Shown: positions 1 through 11,749 of the stretch, piece after piece
Layout of the letters: each line of letters starts with the position of its first letter
Numbering within the stretch: the stretch's first letter is position 1
Assembly: GCA_907163345.1 (NCBI GenBank)
Contig: CAJQUN010000040.1
Location: 4,340,001-4,404,000 of the forward strand
Direction: 5' to 3'
From: Haberlea rhodopensis
Lineage: Eukaryota; Streptophyta; Magnoliopsida; Lamiales; Gesneriaceae
Length of the DNA stretch: 64,000 bases
The notes under the pieces: generated by a model
The model's database searches: none
The model's input: only the letters and a program-made list of their open reading frames with translations
Told to the model about the DNA's origin: nothing
Translations under genes and position numbers: made by a program

Positions 1-872
1 GCTTGCATCGCTGCTGCACCCATGCTATCTATCTTCCGGTTCATAGCTTCCAACTGAGCCGAAATAGCAGTAATCTCGTCCACTTGATGGACTCTCATTG
101 GTTTCTGTGGCGTGTTCCTTTTCGATTGCCACTGATAGCTATTGGACGCCATTTCCTCCAATAAGTTATACGCCTCTTCCGGTGTCTTCCGCATGATCGA
201 TCCCCCAGATGCTGCATCTATCATTGATTGGTTAGCAGAAAACAAACCATTGTAAAAAGTCTGTACCTGCAGCCAGATGGGTAGACCGTGATGTGGGCAT
301 CTCCTCAATAGATCTTTGAAACGATCCCACGCCTCGTATAAACTCTCGGGATCGAATTGTCCGAACGTAGTGATATCGTTCTGCATCTTTGCCGTCTTGG
401 AGGGAGGAAAGTACTTCGATAAGAAAGCTTTTGTCATCCCTCCCCATGTTGTAATTGATCCTGGAGGTAAGGAATTTAACCAAGATTTAGCTTTGTCTGT
501 TAATGAAAAAGGGAAGAGCCTTAACCTGATGACGTCGTCAGAGACGCCATTATGTTTAAACGTGTCACAGATCTCCAAGAAGTTGGAGATGTGAGTGTTC
601 GGATCGTCTGTGGCAGCTCCCCCAAACATTACAGAGTGCTGTATCATTTGGATAATTGCAGGCTTGATCTCGAAGTTATTCGCCTGGATTGTCGGCCTAG
701 TAATGCTGGATAAAGATCCATGAAGTGTTGGTTGTGCAAAGTCCATCATCGACCTCGGGTTCTGTGCTTCGTTATTGTCGGCCATTGCTCGAGCTTCTCG
801 TAGTCTTCTAAGTAAAGTCCTCTCTATTTCAGGATCAAATGTCTCGAGAATGGGCTCCTCTCTTCTGAGCAT
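1..872 (-). CDS. Athila/Tat-type retrotransposon Gag (partial, element H)
   Basis: On the minus strand an open frame runs from ATG at 872 to the window edge, about 290 codons with no stop by hand translation. It encodes the capsid protein of an LTR retrotransposon, which packages the element RNA into cytoplasmic particles. Seen: the plant Retrotrans_gag pattern, with DDPNTHISNFLEICDTFKHN near residues 90-110, RLRLFPFSLTDKAKSWLNSL near 115-135, YEAWDRFKDLLRRCPHHGLP near 180-200 and EEAYNLLEEMASNSYQW near 240. These blocks are familiar from Athila/Tat Gag proteins. The ATG lies about 160 bp downstream of a primer binding site, as expected for the first gene of an element. Protease and polymerase would lie left of the window. 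The frame is unbroken, unlike every other gypsy Gag here. The exact start is inferred; a second in-frame ATG lies about 30 codons in. Confidence 0.85.
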   Translation of the reverse strand, partial: MLRREEPILETFDPEIERTLLRRLREARAMADNNEAQNPRSMMDFAQPTLHGSLSSITRPTIQANNFEIKPAIIQMIQHSVMFGGAATDDPNTHISNFLEICDTFKHNGVSDDVIRLRLFPFSLTDKAKSWLNSLPPGSITTWGGMTKAFLSKYFPPSKTAKMQNDITTFGQFDPESLYEAWDRFKDLLRRCPHHGLPIWLQVQTFYNGLFSANQSMIDAASGGSIMRKTPEEAYNLLEEMASNSYQWQSKRNTPQKPMRVHQVDEITAISAQLEAMNRKIDSMGAAAMQ

Positions 873-1031
873 GCACTAATGGTTCTTGTACTGGATCAGA
901 CAAAAGGAGACAACAACAAAAATACAAAATCAAAAACAAGAACAACTAACTAAAACGAAAAAATAAAAACGAAATAATACAAATTGGCTAAATTACAATT
1001 AACTAATCTCGTATGATATTATATAGATTAG
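873..1031 (-). other. 5' leader of element H
   Basis: Short A-rich untranslated stretch between the primer binding site and the Gag start codon. No other feature is visible in it. Confidence 0.6.
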
Positions 1032-1049
1032 TCCCCGGCAACGGCGCCA
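1032..1049 (-). promoter_or_regulatory. Primer binding site, element H
   Basis: The minus strand reads TGGCGCCGTTGCCGGGGA, the 18-nt site used by Athila/Tat/Ogre elements (complementary to a tRNA-Asp 3' end). It lies 6 nt inside the CA end of the LTR and fixes the orientation of element H. Confidence 0.92.
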
Positions 1050-1055
1050 AAAACT

Positions 1056-2548
1056 TGACCGCTTTATTTTTAAACAGAAAATTCTCAGTGTAGCGATTCT
1101 TTACCGCAAGTGCACGGTGTCAAGTTTTAGTATAGTTAAATGAAAGTAAGGGTTGTCGAATCCACAGGGACTAACATATAAGTACCAAATAAAACTAGTA
1201 AAATTATATTTAGCCTACGATTAAAAAAGAGTATATTAACTACTGCAAATTTATAACTAAAGGACCTAAATAAAATAAGAATAAATAAAATGAATGGTAT
1301 GCAAAAGAATTTCGCTCGAGAAATTTATCTTGCTCTTCGTTCAACTATGTTATCTTTAAAGATTCGTTTGAATAGGCAATTACCAAACAAATGATTCTTA
1401 AGGTGAAAGGTTTTCGTTATTATTCAATACACTCTCTCGAGCTGTAAAGAAACTAATATCAAATTAGAACAAGTAACTCTCGTTCACTTATTTACTAAAC
1501 TGATATTGCATAAATCTTCAAAACCTCGTTACTCTAAATCTCTCGATTCAAAGACCTCGTATGTGATTTTATCTCTCGATCTCAATCTTAAACATACATC
1601 ATGAATTAATGTAGCGTATTATAGCGTTATCTCTCGATCTCAGTTATAACTCACAAGATTAAATCAAAGTTAGCTAGGCTTTGATCTTAATAAGCATTTA
1701 ATTCATGAACAATAAGATATCAATACACTCAAACACATTCGAATCAATAAATCAAACACAATTAAAATCAAACTCGATAAAATAAACTTGATTCAATTCA
1801 AAACAAATCAATAAGACGTTTAATTGTTTCTCAACCTCAAAAACATCCAAAGAAAATGAAAATCAAATAAACCGAGTTTAGAAATACGATAAATGCTGGA
1901 ACGAATCCGTGCGATGCACCGTAATCTCTTCTCTTGCTCCTTCCATGCACTCCGGAATTGGCTCGCTCAAGCTTGGATGAAGAACGGAGGAAGATGACTT
2001 TACCTCCTTCATCTAGGCGGCGGCTACTAGGGTTCTTGGGTGATGATTTTCCGTTTCTCAACCCTCTCTGATATCATATGATATGGTATGGAAGGGATTC
2101 CCCATTTAAACCACCGAAAAATCACGTCAAATATGGAAAATAAGATTTTCAGCAAATCGGGTCTCGATCGATCGAAAATATTTTTCGATCGATCGGTGCA
2201 CTGTTCACTTCAGCCTTTAAATGTTTCTGCCTCGATCGATCGATCGAGATTTTCATTCCAATCGATCGACGCTTCGATAAATTTTTGTGCTGAAATCTCT
2301 GCCCAGCTCAATCGATCGAGAAATAATCTCGATCGATCGAAACTCTGAAAATCCGATTTCTTCATTTTTCTCTCTTTTTCACCTTGATTTCACCCGTTTC
2401 CTTCATTTTAGCTCATTTCTTCCATTTCCGACCTATTTTCCTGAAACAAGCAAATAAATACCAAAAAGCGTAATTTCATCCAGGAAAAAGTACGAAAAAC
2501 GGAGAGAAATTACAGCTAAAAACACTTAAAATCTAAGCCTATCAATCA
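1056..2548 (-). repeat. 5' LTR of element H
   Basis: On the minus strand this begins TGATTGATAG at 2548 and ends ..AAGCGGTCA at 1056, 1493 bp, directly before the PBS. The right end abuts integrase codons of element G (2553 onward), so H inserted into G. The second LTR and the other target-site copy lie outside the window. It carries a cluster of GATCGATC palindromes (2160-2345). The end ..AAGCGGTCA resembles the end of the solo LTR at 3697-5182 (..AAGCGCTACCA), and both are about 1.49 kb, suggesting the same broad group. Confidence 0.88.
2160..2345. repeat. GATCGATC palindrome cluster, LTR of H
   Basis: Several copies of CGATCGATCG or near matches, some extended as TCGATCGATCGA, within 190 bp. 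A TGTTCA-type motif follows one of them (CGGTGCACTGTTCAC). Confidence 0.9.
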
Positions 2549-3696
2549 TGTTAGCATAAAGATGTATCAAACATTGAAAACCCATTGTTGGTGGACTAGA
2601 ATGAAGAAGGATGTGGCCGAGTATGTATCGAAATGTTTGACTTGCCAAGAGCCGAACATCATGCACCGGTGGGTAAATATTACCCATTACCGATTCCATT
2701 TTGGAAATGGGAGCGTACTACCAGGATTTTATTTATGGTTTACCCGTAACACCAAGAAAGAATGATGGAGTTTGGGTGATTGTGGATCGATTGACAAAAT
2801 CAGTTCACTTCTTACCATTTAGATGGGGATCTACACTTGAAAGTTTAGCAAAAAGGTATGTGAATGAAATGGTTAGATTACATGGCGTGCCTTTATCTAT
2901 TGTATCATATCGAGATCCTCGTTTTACATCGAGATTTTGGGGAAGTTTACAAGAATCTTTGGGTACTAAATTACGTTTTAGTACAACATTTCATCCTCAA
3001 ACAAATGGTCAATCAGAAAAGCACGATTCAGACTTTAGAAGAGATGCTTTGATCATGTGTTCCTGATTTTAAAGGTTCATGGATGACTATATTGCATTGA
3101 TGGAATTTGCATATAATAATCAGTATCATAGCAGTATTGGCATGGCACGATACGAAGCCTTATATGGTAGGAAATGTAGAAGTCCAGTATGCTGGGATGA
3201 AGAATGAATGTGAATAGTAGAAGGGCCGGATCTCATTCAAGAGACGATTGAAAAGATAAAAACCGTGAAACTCGATTGAAAGCAGTGCAAGATAGACAAA
3301 AGAGTTATGTTGATCAGCATAGACAAGAACTGGATTATCAAATTGGTGAGAATGTATTCCTTTGTGTCTCTCCTTGGAGAGGTATTCTCAGATTTGGAAA
3401 GAAATGCAAATTGAGTCCTCAATACATTGGTCCCTATGAGATACTTGATAAAGTTAGACCATTAGCTTATCGTCTTGCCTTACCTACTGAATTGTCTCAA
3501 AACCATAATGTGTTCCATGTTAATATGCTTCGTAGATACAGATCAGATCAATCTCATATCCTTCAAAATGAACCAATTGCAATTTCTGAAAATTTAAGTT
3601 TTGTTGAAGAACCAGTTGAGATATTAGAATACAACGATAAAAAGTTAAGGATTCCTATGGTAAAGGTTCTATGGCTGAATCATTCTGAACGTGAAG
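2549..3696 (+). pseudogene. Gypsy integrase and GPY module, broken (element G)
   Basis: Remnant of the integrase, which inserts element cDNA into chromosomes. Seen in order: the integrase zinc region (MYQTLKTHCWWTRMKKDV, then CLTC) from 2562; core pieces WVIVDRLTKSVHFLPF and RLHGVPLSIVSYRDPRFTS around 2776-2940, where the usual SDRDPRF reads SYRDPRF; FHPQTNGQSE near 2990; and the GPY/F module (YIGPYEILDKVRPLAYRLAL) plus a chromodomain-like tail to 3696. The frame is broken near 2660-2700, 3010-3040 and 3060-3275. The first codons of the HHCC region are replaced by the inserted LTR of H at 2548. The final codons continue after the solo LTR at 5183. Tekay/Del-like by sequence style. Not functional. 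Confidence 0.85.
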
Positions 3697-5182
3697 TGAT
3701 GTGACTAGAAATAGACACATCTATTGCGTTTAATTGTCTATGATTTGGTATATTTTGATGGATAAATTGATACATATGCTACCTAATCGTATATTTGTGT
3801 CAATATAGGAAAATGTGAAGAAATCAAGCTAAAATGATGAAAGAGTGAATAAAGATGAAGAAAATAGGAAAAAACTGGAATCCAAGACACATGTCGCACC
3901 TTTCTCCTCAAATTTCTATATGTTTGATCCAAGTTTTGGAAATGTGGTCGATAGAAAAGTTGTAGAACTTTCTATTATCTTTGTGTGGACAGCTTATTCG
4001 TTGAATTTGGAGTTTGTATGAGAAAGTTATGGCCAAAATATGAAACTTGCCAGAAAAATGAAAGGCTCGGCGCCGAGACAATCTGCCTGAAAAATAAAAA
4101 AAACAGTAAAGGCTCGCCAGCAGGGTCTGTGGACAACAAGGAAAGCTGATTTTTTTACCATCTATTGGAGATTCTTTCCCACCTACTTGCTTCCCTACAT
4201 ATACAACTCGAAAATCAGACTTTTGGAGCATCTAGATAGTTAGGGTAGAGTAGTTTATGATAGTTTTACAATTTCTCTATCAATTTTGTTGAAGACGGCT
4301 ACGAAGATCGAAGCGAAGGCGGGATTGACACCTCGACGAGCGGAGATTGGATTAGTCTTCTTTCCCTTGTTTTTATTTATCGTTTTTTCTTAGATTATGT
4401 CTAGCTAGTTTTTAATTCTTAGTTGAGGAAGACAAAACCTTCGATTTTATTTATCTTGGGGAGATTCTTACACTTTAATTATTAATTTTATTGGGTATCA
4501 AGAGTTTTTTCTGATTTTATTGATATGATTGATGTTTGTTTATTGGATTGACAACCTAATAAATTGCATGAAATCTAATGCCAAATTAGATATCAAATAC
4601 GGAATCATTTGATCCCTCTAATTTACGAAGCAACTAAGATTGATGAATTTCTGCTTATGAGTTTGTTAAATTCTTAGGAAGAACACTTGACTAGATTAAA
4701 CATAGACGCTTGGATTATGTTGTTTAGCTTCATCGATCTCATTAGTTCATATGCTATCATCGATTTAAAACTTAATCGATTGTATTTTGATTGATTGTTT
4801 GATAAGGGTTAAACTAGAACGCTTGGGCTACTTAACTAAACGTAAGGTGTGATAGGACTTTGATTATTGGATTAAACGTCCAACGATGAATATTCATATG
4901 AAAAATCGAGTCTTTTGTGAATCGATGAAATCGATGATAATATTCAAGGTAGAGTCCACCGATACCAAGAATCGCTTTCATTAGTTTAATCGTTAGTTTT
5001 AATTTTAATTAGAACAATTCACTCAAAACTCGATCTTTAATTTATTGTTTTGTTTTGATTTTCATCAACACAAGAATTCACACCTCCTCGTGGGATCGAT
5101 CTCTTCTCACACTACTACATTATTGTTATCAATCTTGATGATTGAGTGGGGTTAATTTGGGCGTACACGATAAGCGCTACCA
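3697..5182 (+). mobile_element. Solo LTR, Athila/Tat-like, TSD TGAAG
   Basis: A single LTR, 1486 bp, starting TGATGTGACT and ending GCGCTACCA, with direct copies of TGAAG at 3692-3696 and 5183-5187. Removing it and one TGAAG restores the host reading ..NHSERE|ATWGTEEH.. of element G. There is no PBS, PPT or coding region, so it is the product of LTR-LTR recombination. The plus orientation follows from the CCTCGTGGGATCGAT stretch near 5087, which sits near the 3' end in LTRs of this group. Confidence 0.92.
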
Positions 5183-5289
5183 TGAAGCTACGTGGGGAAC
5201 AGAGGAACACATAAAAACATAATATCCGTGGTTATAGCCTGATACATGTATAAATTTCGAGGCCAAAATTTTCTAAAGGGGGGAGAAAA
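5183..5289 (+). pseudogene. End of element G polyprotein plus polypurine tract
   Basis: After the TGAAG duplication the chromodomain-like tail resumes (EATWGTEEHIKT), then a stop. The stretch AAAGGGGGGAGAAAA (5275-5289) immediately before the LTR is the plus-strand primer (PPT) for element G. Confidence 0.85.
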
Positions 5290-7099
5290 TGTCATGACCC
5301 AAAAATTTTACATGATCATGCATACGCATCATGGCATATATGAAATCATTCATAAGCATAATGGTATATACTTTGACATTTTATATGTGCATTGGAAAGT
5401 ATAGAGATTGTTAATAGAATAAAGTTGAAGAATAATAAGAAGAAAATATATATTATGATGATAAAAAGAATAATAATAATATATATATTGAATAGATGAG
5501 AATATCTCGATTAAAATTGAATAGATATTGAATATAATGGATAGAGAAATTTAATGAATAGATTTATATATGGAATAAATTTAATGAATAGATTTTAATA
5601 TACAATATATATATTGAATAGATTTTGAAAATAGTGGATTTGAATAGATATTGAACAGCCTCATTTACACACATATGCACCTTTGAGTAGGTGAATAGTA
5701 TGCGAGCAAAGTGATGAAAAGAAAAGGAATTCGGGGTTTTGTCGATTTTCGGACTTCGAAACGACGTCAAAACTAGAAAATAAGTACATATCTGGATTCC
5801 TCGTCTCACTACCTTCCTTTTGAGGTAATTTTCTTCACTTTTTCTTATGTTTATGTTATGACTTAATTTGAAATAATGGCCAAAGATTATGAAATTAACA
5901 CATGTGATAGATTAAACAATGATAAACAATATGTAACAAGAAAATTGAGATTATGTTGTAGTTTCGATTTTCTACGAATTTTAATGTGCAAACCAAAAGT
6001 ACATAAATATTTAATTAAATTTGAGATTTGAGATAAAAATGGATATAGGATTCTCTAGTATGGACATATCATAGATAACATGCATCTATTGAAATGGGTA
6101 ATATACATTTGATATTAAACTTGGATGTTCATTTGACATGTGTTGCTAGGTCATAATCTCGAACAGGGCACAGATAAGGTGAATTAAGTGAATCCTACGA
6201 GATATGAGTATCGATTGTAAGTATATCCTTATAACTTGGCATATTATATGAGTATGTAATCTGTGTTCTATGAGTACCGTGAATTGGTGAATGTATTGAA
6301 ATAAATGCAATATGACGTGCTATGCTTACATGGATATGTTGAGATGTGATGTTATACGGCCTATATCCCGTCTTTTACGATGTTATACATATGATTATTA
6401 CATGTGCATTCATAAGAGATTAAAAAACTCTGGTATGGCCGCTAATGACCTTCAACCATGTGTTATTGCATTCTAAATACGGTCAGAATTACAGAATCAA
6501 AGAATACAGATCACGAGGAACTCATGGGGATTATACAGTACAGAGTGGCCATAATCGTGATCACCAATTGTTCTTGGTATTAGATGGTTCATAACAGAAT
6601 AACAATACAGACATACATGTGCATCATTTCATTTATATGAATCATGTGAATATGTGCAGATTATGATGAATCATGTGATTATATTCATTTGCTTATGTCG
6701 ATATGAATTATATGCTTATGTAATGTTGAATACTACGTTATTTGAACATACTCATTGAAAATACAACTCACCAAATGCAAATGTTGTTTTTCAATTGTTG
6801 TAGATAAAAGTTGACTGTACAAGGTGTTTTCTTCATATTTTGGAAGTATGGATCCAAGGTCGGAGGGCTGACTCTAGTCCTTCTCCCTCAGCTCATCATT
6901 TGCATACACTGTATCGGTTTTTGGTTGGGTTGTGAGGGGTACAACCTTGGTTATTTTTGTGGCATACATATCTCTATATGCCTTGTAAATTATATGATGA
7001 TAAATGTTTTGATTGGGTGATATGAAATTGCAAGTTTCGCTGCCATTAAATATTATGTTATATGTCTCATGTGTATGTGTTATGTGTAAGGGTGTCACA
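5290..7099 (+). repeat. 3' LTR of gypsy element G
   Basis: Starts TGTCATGACCC directly after the PPT and ends GGGTGTCACA, 1810 bp with imperfect terminal inverted bases. AT-rich, with no credible gene inside. The 5' half of element G and its other LTR lie beyond the left edge. The TSD cannot be tested; the candidate following pentamer is TTCAG (7100-7104). Confidence 0.85.
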
Positions 7100-7509
7100 T
7101 TCAGAGCTTGTCCCCTGAAGTTGTTGGCTCTCGAACCGAGCTCAACCCACCAGCAGTAATTCCTGAATATTAGTCAGATAAAAGAAGGCATTTAAGGAAC
7201 ATAATAAGAAATAACAGATCAAGTAAAAGAATAACCTCGGCAGCGCTACTACAGGTCCTGCCGAGGAGATCAGACCAATTCAATTGATCCGTGAAGGTCA
7301 CGCCAGCGCGAGCAGCAAGGTCTCGGGCAACAGACACGACCACAGAGCTTGGACCCTCACACACAACTAAGACCTCATCTCGGTAAAGGTCCAACACCTT
7401 TTTCCTGAGCCCTTTACACAACCAACTAGGGGGCTTCAGGTCCCTTATCAGAGCTGCCAGGCTCAGCACGAACCCTCACTTAGCGGACAGGCATGACTTG
7501 GACAGCAGA
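7100..7509. mobile_element. Internal fragment of element I, left part
   Basis: About 400 bp between the LTR of G and solo LTR M. It is continuous with 18655-20120 once M and one GCAGA copy are removed. A minus-strand open stretch of 99 codons (7170-7469) is visible but matches nothing I recognise, and it is one base out of frame with the minus ORF on the other side of M. I treat it as the 3' internal region of element I. Confidence 0.55.
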
Positions 7510-9084
7510 TGTAAGGTCTCGCTACCTTAACCAAATATTAGTGTATTATCACAATAATGGTGCATGCTTTTATAACATTAGGGAATCCTCATATATGCCA
7601 TCTATAAACAATTTCGACATTAATCCACATAATGTTCAATTACAGTACCATCCATTAGCATACACATACACCTCATAACACATTAACATATTCTCAATTC
7701 ATAATGCAATTCTCTTTAACTAATTGCATGTCAATCATAAATGAAAAGGGAAACATCTAACATTTATACAATCCATATACACATATACAACATGCGAGCA
7801 CTGAATGAATAATGTGTATCTACTATATAAACATGCTACCCAATACCGTCATTGGTACCTCAGCCCTGGAAGAATTTCTAATCAACAGCTCAAACTCAAC
7901 TCCAGAGCCATTGATGTACCTGTTCTACCTATCCCAACAGAAATCGCCCCCACACGGTGTGAGCATACCAATAACATCATCTCAATAATAGCAATATCAC
8001 AATTCATAATTTACAGAATAGAAAGCTGTAAATATAAAAGATATTCCCTGTATAGTATCTTTATCATAAGGGATCCCCCGTGCTGTTCCTGCTCTCACAA
8101 TAACCAAAACCATCAAATTCTCAAAATCAGTTAATCATTACATTGATTAACTATGCCTATCTCAATTACCGGTTTCATAATCAATATGTTTAAATCATTA
8201 TACTAATGATCCAGATATCGCATATATCTAAACAATGATTTCACAGTTCTATTTCATCGCTCGCTCAACAATAGCGGCATTCTAACCTCTCGCACACTCA
8301 ACGACAGCCTCATAACCGATGTTCGCTCAACAGCGACAACATCCCAATCATTGCTAACTTAATATAAATGCATACCATAATATTTACAACAACCATATAT
8401 TATTCATGCGCATGACAATAATATATTTACCATGCTCTTACGTCACACGTACCTGATGATCCAATAGCAAGAGTCAATCCTTGCTTTTGCCCCGAGATCC
8501 CATGAATTATTTGCTAAACACAGTTAATAACTCATAATTAATTTTGTGCCCACAAACACATACCCGAGCATGTATTCAACCTCCAAATACATCATCATGT
8601 TATGATGATTAACCATTTAAAAGAATCGGGCAAAGCATACGTCGAAATCAAAACACAAAATATTTTTTTCAAAATTCAAGCATCGGTGATCGATCGCTGC
8701 CTTCCAGGCGATCGATCGCCTCTCAACGCATTTTGCTACTGCTCTGGGCGATCGATCGCTAAGCTTCAAGCCATCGATCGCTAGCTCGTTGATCGATCAC
8801 TTGGCTTTAGCGATCCATCGCTCGCACTATTCAACATCTTCTAAAATTTTACCAACGACGCGGCGATCGATCACCCAGCCTTAGGGATCGATCGCCTCTA
8901 CCTGTTCCAGCCAAAAATGGCTTTTTATTCATGCAAAATCTCCCAAATCCACAAACCCAACACCCAATACACCATAAATCCTTAACTAGGAACCATAAAT
9001 CCTCCCCAAACACAACAACCAAAAATCTCCAAAAATCCAAAACTCAAATCCATCCCAATCCTTAATCAAATACAAGAGAATTAC
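7510..9084 (-). mobile_element. Solo LTR M, left part (TSD GCAGA)
   Basis: Minus-oriented gypsy LTR. GCAGA at 7505-7509 and 18650-18654 flank a TG..CA unit whose minus strand starts TGTGATATCC at 18649. Element A splits it at 9084. The combined length without A is about 2.1 kb, close to the LTRs of A, B and C. No internal region or coding sequence. It contains short AGCGG/CGCTC hairpin motifs (8245-8345) and a GATCGATC cluster (8685-8895). Confidence 0.88.
8685..8895. repeat. GATCGATC palindrome cluster, solo LTR M
   Basis: Seven or more copies, mostly in the context GCGATCGATCGC or AGCGATCGATCGCT, some with one mismatch (for example GCGATCCATCGC). Confidence 0.9.
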
Positions 9085-10201
9085 TGTAATACCCCCGAAA
9101 TGCTATATGATTATGTGCTATGATGATGATTTATGTTATGTTTAAGGGTTGTGGTGTAATTAATTTGGGGGAATATAATTATGATATGATGATATGATTT
9201 AGGGGGAATGTTGGGTGTTTTAAAGGATGTATTAGTTTAAATGAAGTTATAAAATATCGAGTGAGGATATTTTAATACATCGTACTATTTACCGGGACAC
9301 AATTAAACACCACACGACCACCCAACCCACATCACCCACCCCCCTGCCACTCGGCCACCCCCCCCCCACCCCCCCACACTTGACAAGCCCATACCCCCAC
9401 TTGACAAGCCCATGCTTCATCATACCCTTCAATCACCTCCTTTCTCTTCATTTTTTCCTTCCCTTTTTCTCAAAAAAATCGCCCCTGAAGTGCTGCAGAA
9501 AGAGGAGAGAAAACCTTGGGCTAAGGTGTACATTAATTCACACCAAAGGAGGAGAAAAAGGGGGTAAGACTTGGTGCTCTGTTTTTGATTAAGTTGGGTT
9601 TGTTTTGGGTGATTTTCATGTATGCTAGTAAAAGTTTGGGTGAAACCCTGGTTTGGATGCTTACATGTTATTGTTATGTAACTACTAGCATGTTAGATCG
9701 AACACTTTATACGTTTTATGTGGTAGATTGCTGTCCTTGAAACTAGGTGTTCGAAAATCTGGGTAATGTCATGATGCCCTGTTTTCTGTAAGTTTGGTTG
9801 AGCTCTAAGTTTATGAGGATGTTATGATGCATGCTAGCTTAGGTTTTATGAAACCTTGAATTTAAATGCTTACATAGAAGTTTTATGAAGCCCCTAGCAT
9901 ATATGTTGGAACATGTTACATGGTTTATATGTGAGAATCATTGCTATGAAATGTAGTGCTCGAAAATCTGGGTAGAAGTTATGATGCCCTGTTTTTCGGA
10001 AAATGTGGATGAGCACTGATAAAGATGGGTTATTTTAATGCATGTCTGGTTATGTTATGAGTGAACCTTTAATTTAATACATGCATGGAAGTATGATGAA
10101 GCTATGAATATGCTTGTTTAGGCATTATATGTATGTTATGAAGTAGTTTGAAGGGTGTGATTTGAGGTGTTCGAGATTTCTGGAAAATCTCGCATGTATG
10201 G

Positions 10202-10313
10202 GAACGACCGATCGATCGGTGATGAACACCGATCGATCGGCAAATGCCGTAGCTAAAAGGAGAAAATGATGAACATTTAGCGATCGATCGGTAAGAGAGA
10301 CCGATCGATCGGT
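10202..10313. repeat. GATCGATC palindrome cluster, 5' LTR of A
   Basis: Four copies, three of them in the context ACCGATCGATCGGT or CCGATCGATCGG, arranged as two pairs about 30 bp apart and followed by ACTGTTCA. The same cluster is in the 3' LTR at 17104-17213. Confidence 0.93.
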
Positions 10314-10624
10314 AGTTACTGTTCATATGTTATAAAATTTTATGTTCTTTTTCTTTGAAGTTTGATTTCGATTCTCGTATCGGTGCCTAATATTATATTA
10401 TGTGGTTGTGTAGAGCCATCCCAGGTACCAGCACAATCAAAGAGATAAGTCTGTTGACTACTCCTCCTTTTGAAAAGGTACGTAAGAGACGTACGGGCAT
10501 CGAACGGTAAAACACATCTTTACACTATGACTATGCTTTTATTTCATGAGTATACATGATGAGATGATGATGTTTCTAAGATGTTTATAAGATGTTTACG
10601 GTGTTTATAAGATGTCTATGATGT

Positions 10625-10785
10625 TATATGTGGTAAGATGCCACGGGGTAAGATGCCCCACATGGTAAGAGGCCATGCGATGTTATTTGTGTTAAGATGC
10701 CACGGGGTAAGATGCCCCACATGGTAAGAGGCCATGCGATGTTTATAATGTGGTAAGATGCCACAGGGTAAGATGCACATATGCA
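10625..10785. repeat. Tandem hairpin array in LTR of A
   Basis: About 2.5 tandem copies of a roughly 60-bp unit built from GGTAAGATGCC, GGGGTAAGATGCCCC and CATGGTAAGAGGCCATG. The last two are short inverted repeats with small loops. The same array is at 17524-17680 in the other LTR. Confidence 0.85.
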
Positions 10786-11208
10786 TGATTATGAATCAGG
10801 GACAACGATAAGAAGTTAATGAATAACCAGCATATTTACTTAACAAATGTTTCATGCATTTACTATGATGTTTATGATGTTAAATGAAATTGTATATGCT
10901 TATGATGTGTTGTCCCTGTAGGTACGCTTTTGGACTAAAGAACTAAGGGGTCGGGTTGAGGCAGTGAGCTACGAGGAACACAGGAATGTATAGGGATCAA
11001 GTCTCGATTAGTATCTACTCTAGGAGTAGTATAAATCTAAACATGAACATTCTTTTGGAAGTGTAATGAATTTATTTTTGAAGTCCTTTATTTAGGCCTG
11101 TAATTCTGATAGCTCATGTAACAACCAGAACCTTAGAATGTTATTAATGCATGATTAGTCCTTCTTATGTCTATTAATCACTGTTAAGGTGGGAAGACCC
11201 CACATTAG

Positions 11209-11220
11209 TGGTATCAGAGC
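11209..11220 (+). promoter_or_regulatory. Primer binding site, element A
   Basis: TGGTATCAGAGC, complementary to the 3' end of initiator Met-tRNA, 4 nt after the LTR. Confidence 0.95.
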
Positions 11221-11407
11221 AGTGGTTAGATAACTCGAGAATGAGTGAAGGGTAGCCTTAGCAATAAGTTGGCTAGGTCCTTACTTTTGAACATGTTTTA
11301 TATGTATGTTGCATATGAAGTTCCTATGTTATGCTAACATGTTTAATTATCTAACGATGTACTTTATGAACTTCTTTTGGTGTTGTTATTAACCCTTGTG
11401 TTGCAGC

Positions 11408-11749
11408 ATGGCAGCAAATATAGAAGTGGGTGACGCCGTTAGTGTAAATGCAAGTGCTGGGCGTACGAATCCATTGCCGCCACCAGCCTTGGGCGAAGAA
11501 CCTTCTGAACAACAGTTGCTACCTGGGGAGTTGAGCTTGGCTCAATTTATGATGTACCGACCCCCGATGTTCGAAGGAACTGAATCAGGGGAAAAAGCTG
11601 AGGAATGGTTGGAGAGGATTGAACAGATATTTGTGGCAGCGCCTTGTGCAAAGACGGCCTGGATCAGATTAGCAAAATTTCAGCTGGCCAAGAAGGCACT
11701 GATGTGGTGGAAGACCACCGTGATTGAGCAGGAAGCTCTGGGGCAGTAA
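11408..11749 (+). pseudogene. Gag N-terminal part, element A
   Basis: Capsid protein start. ATG at 11408 is chosen because it aligns with the Gag starts of B (44507) and C (41313); the four codons upstream begin with TTG, not ATG. The protein has a short variable N-terminus, then a block homologous to the other copies (FEGTESGEKAEEWLERIEQI, then RLAKFQLAKKALMWWKTTV). A TAA at 11747-11749 ends the frame, but the same frame continues (INWKMFRTLFLTRYF). So this is one nonsense mutation in a longer gag-pol frame, not a natural end. Stops in the B copy occur three codons away, at a different site. Confidence 0.88.

Larger units (their letters stand above)
9085..11204 (+). repeat. 5' LTR of element A
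   Basis: Starts TGTAATACCCCCG and ends GAAGACCCCACA, 2120 bp. In order it holds a C-rich tract near 9355-9375, three diverged repeats of about 200 bp (9617-10190) each with a 'GTTCGAAAATCTGGG..CCCTGTTTT'-type block, a GATCGATC cluster (10202-10313), and a GGTAAGATGCC hairpin array (10625-10785). Confidence 0.95.

Noticed and set aside
6811..7098. ORFs of 69 and 74 codons
   Set aside because: Inside the LTR of G, overlapping on opposite strands.
11209..11220. tRNA-like sequence
   Set aside because: Only the 12-nt complement of a tRNA 3' end, i.e. a primer binding site; no cloverleaf.
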